Origin: Luteimonas terricola
GTDB taxonomy: Bacteria > Pseudomonadota > Gammaproteobacteria > Xanthomonadales > Xanthomonadaceae
Assembly (NCBI RefSeq): GCF_004352845.1
Contig: NZ_SJRX01000009.1
Coordinates: forward strand, 1-64,000
Length of the DNA: 64,000 bases
Direction: 5' to 3'
A program made the position numbers and the translations under genes. The notes under the pieces are model-generated. The model was not told the origin of the DNA. It saw only the letters and a program-made list of their open reading frames with translations, and searched no databases. This document shows, one piece after another, positions 22,152-30,340 of the stretch. The stretch's first letter is position 1; each line of letters starts with the position of its first letter.

Positions 22152-23351
22152 ATGCTGCAGCTCGACGCCGTCCAGACCCTCGCCCTCGCCGGCATCGCCC
22201 TGTTCCTGGGCTATGCGCTGTGCCGCACGATCCCCGTGCTCGGCCGCTACAACCTGCCGCCGCCGGTGATCGGCGGGCTGGTGTTCGCGATCGGCGCGTG
22301 GATCGCGCACGAGCGCGATGTGACGCTGTTCGTGCTCGACACCGGCCTGCAGGGCCCGCTGATGATCGCGTTCTTCACCACCATCGGCGTCAACGCCAGC
22401 CTGCGCCTGCTGAAGATCAGCGGCAAGCAGGTGGTCGTCTTCCTTGGCCTGGCGACGCTGTTCGCGGTGGCGCAGAACCTGCTCGGCGTGGCGGTCGCAG
22501 CCGGCTTCGACCTGCACCCGCTGTTCGGCGTGCTGGCCGGCTCCACCACGCTCACCGGCGGCCCCGCCACCGGGCTGGCGTTCGCACCGCTGTTCGAGGC
22601 GGCAGGCGTGGAAGGCGCCGAATCGATCGCGGTGGCCTCCGCCATGTCGGGCATCGTGCTCGGCGGGCTGATCGGCGGACCGGTGATCACGGTGCTGATC
22701 CGCCGCTTCCGCCTGGTGTCCACCCGGCCGGAGGACCACGCTGCGCCCGACGACACCGCCACCGCCGCCGCACCGGCGCCAACCGAGGCCCAGCGGGAGT
22801 ACGGCGCGCTGAAGAGCATCGTGGTGATCCTGGTGGCCATGTGGCTGGGCAGCTGGGTCAGCGACCTGATCTCGGCGACCGGCATCACCCTGCCGGCCTA
22901 CGTCGGCGCGATGCTGGTCGGCGCGCTGATCCGCAACATCGACGACGCCACCGGCTGGATCGGCATGTCGGTGCCGACCACCGACCTCATCGGCAACGTC
23001 TGCCTGGCGCTGTTCCTGTCGGTGGCGCTGATGAACCTCAAGCTGTGGGAGCTGGCCGGGCTGGCGCTGCCGCTGATGGTGAACCTCGGGCTGCAGGTGG
23101 CGATGGTGGTGGCGTTCTGCCTGGTGGTGTTCCGGATGATGGGCCGCGACTACGACGCCGCGGTGATGAGCGGCGGCTTCATCGGCTTCATGCTCGGCAC
23201 CACCGCGAATGCAATGGCGGTGATGCGCACCCTGGTCGAGCGCTACGGCGCCGCGCCGCGCGCGTTCCTGGTCGCGCCGCTGGTGGGTGCGTTCTTCATC
23301 GACTTCAGCAATGCGCTGGTCATCACCGGGTTCCTCAACTTCTTCAGTTGA
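22152..23351 (+). CDS. gltS: Sodium/glutamate symporter GltS
   Basis: This 399-residue protein has about ten to twelve membrane helices and the GltS signatures GSTTLTGGPATG and GFMLGTTANAMA in two inverted repeats. GltS imports glutamate with Na+ and accepts D-glutamate poorly to moderately in some bacteria. An AAGGAA site precedes the ATG. It lies 46 bp after the deacylase gene and closes the dgc operon, matching uptake of released glutamate. Its stop overlaps the convergent hydrolase gene by 8 nt. Confidence 0.92.
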   Translation: MLQLDAVQTLALAGIALFLGYALCRTIPVLGRYNLPPPVIGGLVFAIGAWIAHERDVTLFVLDTGLQGPLMIAFFTTIGVNASLRLLKISGKQVVVFLGLATLFAVAQNLLGVAVAAGFDLHPLFGVLAGSTTLTGGPATGLAFAPLFEAAGVEGAESIAVASAMSGIVLGGLIGGPVITVLIRRFRLVSTRPEDHAAPDDTATAAAPAPTEAQREYGALKSIVVILVAMWLGSWVSDLISATGITLPAYVGAMLVGALIRNIDDATGWIGMSVPTTDLIGNVCLALFLSVALMNLKLWELAGLALPLMVNLGLQVAMVVAFCLVVFRMMGRDYDAAVMSGGFIGFMLGTTANAMAVMRTLVERYGAAPRAFLVAPLVGAFFIDFSNALVITGFLNFFS

Positions 23352-25152
23352 CCGGCACGTCATACAGCGGCCCGGGTTCAGCACCGGAGCGGAAGCTGTA
23401 GTGCCACCACTCCATCGGGTAGTTGCCGAAGCCCCCGGCCTGCATGGCGTCGCGCAGGAGATGCCGGTTGGCGCGCTGCGCGGCGCTGACGTCCGGGGAG
23501 TCGGTGTTGGCGCGGGGTCCGAAGAAGTCGAACGTCGTTCCCATGTCCAGGGGTTCGCAGGCGGCGCCACCCGCGTCGCACTGCAGCAGGGTGAGGTCGA
23601 TGGTATGGCCACGGCTGTGGCCGGACACCTGCGCGATGTAGCCGTCGAGCAGCTGCGGCTTGTCCAGGTCCGGATAATGCGTCGCCTTGGTGGCCTGGTC
23701 GTCCGCGTCGTTCACCCAGCGCATGAAATGCGCGACCGCCCGCACCGGGCGGTAACAGTCGAAGACGTGCAGGCGCATGTGCCTGGCGCGCAGCGACGCC
23801 TCCACCCGCGCCAGCGCCCCGGCGGCCCCGCGCTTCAGCCAGCAGCGCGGCGCGAGGTAGCCGTCCACCGGCGCGCCGACGAAGTTGTCGCTGGTGGCGT
23901 AGGCGATGGCCTGCGACATGTCCGGCACCAGACTGCGGATGTCGACCATGCCCGCCTGTTGCATCGTCGCCGCATCCGACACGGCGGGCGCGTCTGCCGC
24001 CAGCGCGGCACCGTCGATGAAGTGTTCGTACAGGGCCCGGTTGACCTCGTCCCGGATGCCGGTGTCGCGGGTGCCGTTGGTCATCACCACGAAACCGTAC
24101 TTCGCCTCCGCGTCGAAGAACATGGAGCTGTACAGGCCATAGGCCGATCCGGTGTGCCCGGTCAGCACCACTCCGGGCACCAGCGCCCGCTCGGTCCGGA
24201 TGGCCAGGCCGTACCCGGCCGTTCCGTCGATGTCGACGGTCGGCTCCTGCATCGTCGCCGCATGCTCCGCGCCGAGGATGCGCACGCCGTTCCACGCGCC
24301 CTGGTTCATGTGCATCAACATGTACTTCGCCAGGTCGGGCGCGGAGATCTTGAGGCCGCCGGTGGGCGAGAACACCGGCGCGTCGTAGCCGATGACATGG
24401 CCGTGAAGCCGCTCGCCCAGCGGCGCGTACGCCGCGTCCGAGCGCACGAAGCCCTCGCCCTCGCGCCAGCGGTAGATGCGGGCGATCCGGTCCGCGTCCA
24501 GCGCGTCCACCAGGTGGCCGCCGTACAACCCGAGCGGCTCGAGCACGTGGCGCTTCACGTAGGCGTCGAAGCGTTCGCCGGACGCGCGCTCCACGATCGC
24601 CCCCACCATGTTGTAGGCAAGGTTGGAGTACTCGTAGCGCTCGCCGGGCGCGCGGTCGGCGTAGCTGTCCTGCCACTGCCCGCCCGCGTCGGGATTGATG
24701 AAATCAAGACTGCCGTACTTCGGGCCGTCGGTGATCGACGAGGTGTGGTTCAGCAGCATCCGGAGCGTGATCGGCCGCTCCGGGAAGGCCGGGTTGCGCA
24801 CCGGGAAGCCGATCAGATCGCCGGCCTCGTCGTCCAGTGACAGCCGCCCCTGCTCGGCCAGCTGCAGCACCGAGACGGCGGCGAACGACTTGGAGATGGA
24901 CGCGATGCGGAACACATCCTCCTCTTCCAGCGGAATCTTCCGCTCCAGGTCCTTCCAGCCCAGGCTGCTGCGATGGACGACGGCGTTGTCCCTCACCACC
25001 GCCACCGCCAGGCCCACCGTCCCGTGCTCCTCCATCAGGGCGCGCAGCTGGTCTTCGATGCCCTCGGCGGCCGTGGACGCTTGCCAGGCGCAGGCCAGCA
25101 GCAGGCCCATGCCCAGCGACAGCAGGCGGTCCATCCTTGTGCGCTTCTTCAT
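23344..25152 (-). CDS. Serine beta-lactamase-like hydrolase fused to VanX-type D,D-dipeptidase
   Basis: This 602-residue protein has a signal peptide (cleavage near STAAE, residue 29). The N-terminal domain (about 32-390) is a class C beta-lactamase/DD-peptidase fold: SISK with Ser85 and Lys88, YSN at 175-177 and LTGHTG. The C-terminal domain (about 410-602) is peptidase family M15D: DCYRPVRA, zinc motif SGHSRGHTIDL and EWWHYS with the catalytic Glu. VanX cleaves D-Ala-D-Ala. Both halves keep their catalytic residues, so both may act on D-Ala-containing peptides in the periplasm. It starts 30 bp after the TonB receptor and is likely in the same operon. Confidence 0.88.
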   Translation of the reverse strand: MKKRTRMDRLLSLGMGLLLACAWQASTAAEGIEDQLRALMEEHGTVGLAVAVVRDNAVVHRSSLGWKDLERKIPLEEEDVFRIASISKSFAAVSVLQLAEQGRLSLDDEAGDLIGFPVRNPAFPERPITLRMLLNHTSSITDGPKYGSLDFINPDAGGQWQDSYADRAPGERYEYSNLAYNMVGAIVERASGERFDAYVKRHVLEPLGLYGGHLVDALDADRIARIYRWREGEGFVRSDAAYAPLGERLHGHVIGYDAPVFSPTGGLKISAPDLAKYMLMHMNQGAWNGVRILGAEHAATMQEPTVDIDGTAGYGLAIRTERALVPGVVLTGHTGSAYGLYSSMFFDAEAKYGFVVMTNGTRDTGIRDEVNRALYEHFIDGAALAADAPAVSDAATMQQAGMVDIRSLVPDMSQAIAYATSDNFVGAPVDGYLAPRCWLKRGAAGALARVEASLRARHMRLHVFDCYRPVRAVAHFMRWVNDADDQATKATHYPDLDKPQLLDGYIAQVSGHSRGHTIDLTLLQCDAGGAACEPLDMGTTFDFFGPRANTDSPDVSAAQRANRHLLRDAMQAGGFGNYPMEWWHYSFRSGAEPGPLYDVPVN

Positions 25153-25182
25153 GGTTCCTCCGGCAGGTGGTGCGGCAGTGTC

Positions 25183-28100
25183 TCAGTCGAAGGACTTGGT
25201 GACCGTCAGATAGTAGCCACGGCCCAGCGCGTTGTGCAGCGACGAAAAGCCCAGCGCGGTCGGCATCAGCGGCGGCTGGCGGTCGCCGATGTTGCGGACG
25301 GTCAGGCGGACGCGCAGGCCGTCGAGGAAGCCGTCTGTGCCGCTGAAGCGGCGTTCGGCCCAGACGTTGGTCGTCGTCCAGCTCGGCACCGGATAGTAGT
25401 TGCCGAGGTTGGACACCGCGCCGGTCGATTCGAACCCGTCGATGTGGTTGACGAAGGTGCCCAGGCCCCACCCGTCCTTGCGCCAGGTGCCGCTGAAGGT
25501 CGCGCGCCACTGCGGCTTGCCGTTCACGCCCAGCAGGTTGCCGGCGTTGCGGATGTCGAAGTTGTCGTCGATGAGTCCGGCTTCCTGCGCCGCGATGATG
25601 CGCATCTCGTCATCGGTGGAATCCTGTGTCATCTGGATCAGGCGCGTCGCATTGAGGCTGGCGCTGAACGTGCCGGCGGTGTCGGTGGCCATGCGCCAGT
25701 CGACGCCGAAATCGATGCCGCGCGTGGTCCTGGGCAGGCGGTTGATGTACAGGTCGTCGACGTAGTCGACCCGGCCCACCGGATCGAGTCCGGTTCCTTC
25801 GAACAGTGCGATCCGCTCTTCGTCCGGCTCCAGGCGCACCACGGCGGGGTTGAACGAGCCCTCCATGCGCAACAGATAGTCCAGGGCCAGGTGCGTGGCC
25901 TCGCCGAGTATGCCGATCACGTCTTCCTGCTGGATCTCGAAGTAATCGGTGGTGAAGGTCATGCGGGTGGATTCAGGCAGGAAGCGCGGCTGGAACACGA
26001 AGCCTGCCGACCAGGTTTCCGCGGTCTCCGGCTGCAGGTCCCGGTTGCCGCTGCGGATCGCCATCGTGCTGTAGCTGCGGCCACAGCGATGCACGCCATC
26101 GATGGTGCCCTTGCGGATGTCGGCCTCGCACACGTAGTAGTCGGTGCGGGTGTTGCTGACCGTGGTGCCCTCGGAATACATCTGCAGGATGTTGGGCGCG
26201 AGGAAGCTCTGCGACCAGTTGGCGCGGAACATCATGCCGTCGACGATGTCCCAGGCCAGCGAGACCTTCGGCTTGGCGACGCCGCCGAAGTCCGAGTAGT
26301 GCTCGTAGCGCCCGGCGACCTGCAGGTCCAGCGCGCGCACCAGCGGGATCGCGAACTCGGCGTACAGCGAACCCACTTCGCGGTCCCCGGAGTTGTCGCC
26401 GGACGGGCTGGCGCCAAGCACGTCGCTGGTGATGGCTCCGGTCATCGGATTGGTATAGGTGAGCGTGCCGTCGAAACTCGGATCACGGTCGTCGTTCAGG
26501 GTTTCGCGACGCCACTCACCGCCGAACGCGACGCCCACGTGGCCGGCCGGCACCTGGAACAGGTCCTCGCGGATGAAGCGGGTGTCCAGCTGGAACAGGG
26601 TCGCCTTGCTGTCGCGCACCACCGGCACGGTGAAGTGGTCGATCGCCGCCTGGTTCCGTGCCGGGTCCGCGGGCGCGCCCCAGTCGTCGCGGTTTCCGCC
26701 CAGGAACGGGTTGTATGCGTCCGGCGTGCTCCACGACAGCGCCTCGGAGAACAGCGTGTTGCTGATCGAACCGTACTGGGTATCGGTGGTGGTCGCGGAG
26801 GAGTACAGCAGCGCACCCTCCCAGTCGAAGCCACCGACCATGCCGCGCACGCCGGTGAGGAAACGGTATGACTCGTCGTCCACGGTGTACGGGCGCGAGG
26901 TGTCCGTCGGCCGGTAGCTGGCCAGGCGGACGTCCAGACCCTCTTCCGGGGCGTCAATGCCCGCCAGGCGGTTCGGGTTGAGCGAGCCATCCGGGAGGTA
27001 CATCGCGCCGAACGGGTTGTAGTAGTTGTCCTTCGACACCAGGATCGACGCCGCGCCCAGCGGCGCGGCCTGCTCGCGCATGCCGTGGTAGCGCGCCTTG
27101 TAGAAGGCCAGCTCGCCGAAGGCGACGAAGTTGTCGTCCAGGTCGTGCTCGAGCGTCCCGAACGCATTCATGCGGTCCAGCTCGCCCATGATCAGGCGCT
27201 GGTGGTTGGGGCTGAAGCGAAGCGGGCGGTCGCTGGCGGTACTCTGCGCGCCGGAGTTGATGCAGACCCCGTCATCGAGCGCGGCCGTGCAGCCGTGGTG
27301 TCCGACCGGATCGATGTGGAACTGGCCGCTGCCGTTGGTGATCAACGCCCCTCCGGGGCCGCGCACCGCCGCGTTGCCGACGGTCTGGAACGCGCCCCAG
27401 GCCGAGCTGGAGATGCGGTCGTCGAACGCGGTCACGCCCTCGAACTCGGTCCCCTCCATCAGCGGGCGGCGGTCCATGTTGGCGGTGTAGTCGCGCGCGT
27501 CCGCCGGCAGGTCGGTGCGGTGCGTCCAGCCGCCGACCAGCGTGGCGCGCGTGCGGCCGTCGTTGAACCACTGGCCCCACTTGAAGTTGATATTGCCCTG
27601 GCGCAGGTCGACGTCCTCGGAACCGCCGTACTGGGCCTGCACCTGGAAGCCCTGGTAGTGCGTGTCCAGGATCACGTTGACCACGCCGGCCACGGCATCC
27701 GAGCCGTACAGTGCGGACGCGCCGCCGAGCAGGGTCTCGATGCGCCGGGTACCGAACAGCGGGATCGCGTTCATGTTGGCGGTCTGCCGTGGCACCAGCG
27801 ATTCGGTCTGCGTGCCCGGGTGCGGCACCATGCGGCGCCCGTTCACCATCAGCAGCGTGTTGCCGGTGCCGAGGTTGCGCAGGTTGATCGATCCGACGTC
27901 GCCGCGCGCCGCGTTGAGGTTGGACGCGGTGTCGGTGTTGCTGAACATCATGTCGCCGACCTGCGGGATCGCCTGCAGCAGCTCGTCGCCGGAGATCGCG
28001 CCGGTCGCCTCGATCTTCTCCTCGTCCATCACCACCACCGGCGAAGGACCCTCGGTCCGGGAGCTCGCAAGCCGGCTGCCCACGACCACCACGGCGTCCA

Positions 28101-28233
28101 GGTCCTTGGCCGTGGCCTCGGCCTGCGGCTGCGCCGGTTCGACGCCGTCCTGCTGCTGCGCGAACGCCGTGCTATGGAGCATCGATGCAAGGATGACGCT
28201 GAGCAGCGTCGGTTTGATCAGGCGATGGTGCAT
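25183..28233 (-). CDS. TonB-dependent outer-membrane receptor
   Basis: This 1016-residue protein has a signal peptide (MLHSTAFAQQQ) and a plug domain (about 45-180) with VVVVGSR, NLRNLGTGNTLLMVNGRRM and GGASALYGSDAVAGVVNVI. A 22-strand barrel follows and ends with aromatic-rich strands (GRGYYLTVTKSFD). It lacks a CarO-type N-terminal extension. The substrate is not predictable from sequence; context suggests a glutamate-rich or muropeptide ligand. A GGAGG-like site precedes the ATG. A LysR box and promoter lie upstream, and the D,D-dipeptidase gene follows after 30 bp. Confidence 0.92.
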   Translation of the reverse strand: MHHRLIKPTLLSVILASMLHSTAFAQQQDGVEPAQPQAEATAKDLDAVVVVGSRLASSRTEGPSPVVVMDEEKIEATGAISGDELLQAIPQVGDMMFSNTDTASNLNAARGDVGSINLRNLGTGNTLLMVNGRRMVPHPGTQTESLVPRQTANMNAIPLFGTRRIETLLGGASALYGSDAVAGVVNVILDTHYQGFQVQAQYGGSEDVDLRQGNINFKWGQWFNDGRTRATLVGGWTHRTDLPADARDYTANMDRRPLMEGTEFEGVTAFDDRISSSAWGAFQTVGNAAVRGPGGALITNGSGQFHIDPVGHHGCTAALDDGVCINSGAQSTASDRPLRFSPNHQRLIMGELDRMNAFGTLEHDLDDNFVAFGELAFYKARYHGMREQAAPLGAASILVSKDNYYNPFGAMYLPDGSLNPNRLAGIDAPEEGLDVRLASYRPTDTSRPYTVDDESYRFLTGVRGMVGGFDWEGALLYSSATTTDTQYGSISNTLFSEALSWSTPDAYNPFLGGNRDDWGAPADPARNQAAIDHFTVPVVRDSKATLFQLDTRFIREDLFQVPAGHVGVAFGGEWRRETLNDDRDPSFDGTLTYTNPMTGAITSDVLGASPSGDNSGDREVGSLYAEFAIPLVRALDLQVAGRYEHYSDFGGVAKPKVSLAWDIVDGMMFRANWSQSFLAPNILQMYSEGTTVSNTRTDYYVCEADIRKGTIDGVHRCGRSYSTMAIRSGNRDLQPETAETWSAGFVFQPRFLPESTRMTFTTDYFEIQQEDVIGILGEATHLALDYLLRMEGSFNPAVVRLEPDEERIALFEGTGLDPVGRVDYVDDLYINRLPRTTRGIDFGVDWRMATDTAGTFSASLNATRLIQMTQDSTDDEMRIIAAQEAGLIDDNFDIRNAGNLLGVNGKPQWRATFSGTWRKDGWGLGTFVNHIDGFESTGAVSNLGNYYPVPSWTTTNVWAERRFSGTDGFLDGLRVRLTVRNIGDRQPPLMPTALGFSSLHNALGRGYYLTVTKSFD

Positions 28234-28291
28234 GTGGTGACTCCCCTCCGAAGGTACGGATCCGCGCGCGGTCGCACGCTCCCCTGGCCCG

Positions 28292-28357
28292 ACTCTAGCG
28301 ACGCTGCGATCCTGCCAAGCCTCGTTTTTTGATCCCGTTCCATAGCGGCAGGTTATG
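28292..28357 (-). promoter_or_regulatory. TonB-receptor promoter with LysR-type operator site 2
   Basis: On the minus strand TTGGCA (28313-28318) and TAGAGT (28292-28297) are spaced 15 bp apart and could be -35 and -10. The 17-mer CATAGCGGCAGGTTATG (28341-28357) is a near-palindrome with the T-N11-A core. Its centre would lie near -64, the usual activator site for LysR proteins. The site begins 107 bp before the receptor start. Confidence 0.55.
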
Positions 28358-28364
28358 CCCGCGC

Positions 28365-30113
28365 CTACTGCGCGACGGCCTCGGCGCCGGGACGCCGCGG
28401 ATCGGCCGCGCCCTGCACGCGCTGCGCTTCCAGCAGCAGCGTCTGCGTGCTGCCGATGGTCTGGCCCTGCTCCGGCTGGTGGCCCCGTTCGCGCAGGATG
28501 CGCAGCGTGTCGGGGCTGAACCCGCGTTCGATGTCGAGTTCGCCTCGGGTGGTGACCTGCTGGTGGATGCGCGGGAACGCGGTGGCCTCGGCGATGTTCA
28601 TTCCGAAGTCGACGACGTTGACGATCATCTGCACGATCGTGCCGGGAATGGTGTTGCCGCCCGGGCTGCCGGTCACCAGCCAGGGCCTGCCGTCGCGCAG
28701 CAGCATGGTCGGCGCCATGCTCGATACCGGCCGGCTGCCCGGCCGCAGCGCGTTCGCCGGCGGCGCGCGGCCGTCGCGCGCGGCTTCGAGCTGGGCCTGC
28801 AGCGAAAAGTTGCCGATCAGGTTGCCGAGCAGGAAGCCGGTGCCTTCGATCATCACTCCGGAGCCGAAGTCCGCGCCGATGGTGTAGGTGGTGCTGACCG
28901 CGTTGCCGTCGCCGTCCACCGCCGAGAAGTGGGTGGTCTCCGGGCCCTCCTGCGCCCAGATGTCGCCGGCCTCCACGTCGGCGGCCGGAGTCGCGCGCTC
29001 CATCGTGATCGCGGCCGCCCGCGACGCGCCGTAGGCCTTCGACACAAAGCCTTCCAGCGGCACGCGCGCCGCGGCCGGATCGTTGGCGTGGGCCCGGCGG
29101 TCGCGCCAGGCGCGCTTGGTCGCCTCGGCCAGCAGGTGCAGCGCATCGGCGGAGCCCGCGCCCATCGCGGCGAGGTCGAACTGCTCCAGGATGTTGAGCG
29201 TCATCGCGATGCCCGGCCCGCCGCCGCTGGACGGCGGCATGGTCAGCAGTTCATGCCCGCGGTAGCTGCCGCGCAGCGGCTCGCGTTCGATGGCGCGATA
29301 GGCGGCGAGGTCCAGCTTGCGCAGCAGCCCGCCGTGGGCGCGCATGCCGGCGTCCAGGCGCTCGGCGATTTCGCCGCGATAGAAGGCATCGGCCCCGTGC
29401 TCGGCGATCTGGCGCAGGGACCAGGCGAGGTCGGCCTGCACCAGGCGCTCGCCCGCGCGCAGCGCGGAGCCGTCCGGATGCAGGAAGACCCCCGCGCCCG
29501 CGGCACTGCGCGCGAGCCGCTCCCGGCCCCAGTCCAGCGCGAAGGCCTCGTCGCGGCTGAGCACCATGCCGTCCCCGGCCAGCCGGATCGCCGGCTGCAG
29601 CAGCTGCTTCCATGGCAGCCGCCCGTACTTTCCGTGCGCCAGCGCCAGCCCCGCCACCGTGCCCGGCACGCCGGCGGCACGGATGCCCGCCGAGTGGCCC
29701 TGGAGGTTGCCGTCCTCGCCCACGTAGGCATCGAGCGTGGCCAGCGCGGGCGCCATCGAACGGAAGTCGATCGCGACGGCGCGGTCTTCGTCCGCGAGGT
29801 GGATCAACATGTAGCCGTCGCCGCCGATGTTGCCGGCGCGCGGCAGGGTCACGGCCATCGCGAAGGCCATGGCCACGCTGGCATCGACTGCATTGCCGCC
29901 ATCGCGCAGCACCTGGGCGCCGATCCGGCTGGCATGCCCGCTCTGGCTGACCACCATGCCGGCGTCGGCCTCGAGCGGCTTGTGGATCTGCTCGTAGTTG
30001 AGCAGCTGCCGCACCTGCGCCGGAGCGGGCACCGGCGCAGCCACCGACGAGGTGGTCGCGGCCAGGAAGAGGCACAGCAGTGCGCTGCGGATCGGGGCGG
30101 ATGGCCTGCGCAT
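28365..30113 (-). CDS. ggt: Gamma-glutamyltransferase 1 (periplasmic)
   Basis: This 582-residue protein has a Sec signal peptide (about 26 residues, SSVAA). The autoprocessing site is the Thr of PETTHFSAVD, which would become the N-terminal nucleophile of the small subunit. The PSSGGGPGIAM and GSPGGNTIPGT glycine loops and RPVSSMAPT are conserved. GGT hydrolyses or transfers gamma-glutamyl groups from glutathione and gamma-glutamyl peptides; some homologues degrade poly-gamma-glutamate. It is divergent from ggt2 around a shared LysR box 104 bp from its start. Confidence 0.94.
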   Translation of the reverse strand: MRRPSAPIRSALLCLFLAATTSSVAAPVPAPAQVRQLLNYEQIHKPLEADAGMVVSQSGHASRIGAQVLRDGGNAVDASVAMAFAMAVTLPRAGNIGGDGYMLIHLADEDRAVAIDFRSMAPALATLDAYVGEDGNLQGHSAGIRAAGVPGTVAGLALAHGKYGRLPWKQLLQPAIRLAGDGMVLSRDEAFALDWGRERLARSAAGAGVFLHPDGSALRAGERLVQADLAWSLRQIAEHGADAFYRGEIAERLDAGMRAHGGLLRKLDLAAYRAIEREPLRGSYRGHELLTMPPSSGGGPGIAMTLNILEQFDLAAMGAGSADALHLLAEATKRAWRDRRAHANDPAAARVPLEGFVSKAYGASRAAAITMERATPAADVEAGDIWAQEGPETTHFSAVDGDGNAVSTTYTIGADFGSGVMIEGTGFLLGNLIGNFSLQAQLEAARDGRAPPANALRPGSRPVSSMAPTMLLRDGRPWLVTGSPGGNTIPGTIVQMIVNVVDFGMNIAEATAFPRIHQQVTTRGELDIERGFSPDTLRILRERGHQPEQGQTIGSTQTLLLEAQRVQGAADPRRPGAEAVAQ

Positions 30114-30217
30114 GGTTAGGGTCCTTCAGTCGCGTCCGCTCCGACACTGCCGCAGGCGATCCCGGCTGTCGCCCAGCTTTCCTGCGGTCCGGTATGCACC
30201 CGGGCTATGGATCGTCC

Positions 30218-30234
30218 ATAACCTGGCGCTATCG
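30218..30234. promoter_or_regulatory. LysR-type operator site 3 between the two ggt genes
   Basis: CATAACCTGGCGCTATC has one exact arm of site 1 (CATAACC) and a second arm (CGCTATC) matching the complement of the left arm of site 2 in six of seven bases. The T-N11-A spacing is kept. It is 104 bp from the ggt1 start and 106 bp from the ggt2 start, so it could serve both. A possible -10 (GATAGT, 30275-30280) for ggt2 places the box centre near -61. Confidence 0.6.
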
Positions 30235-30340
30235 GAGACCCCGGCAAAGCGAGGGGCGGGCGATGTCCGTCCGCGATAGTCTCGGGGCCTCGATCCGCTC
30301 TGGCGACGCACGCGCCGGCGGCCCCGCAGGAATCCCGCCC

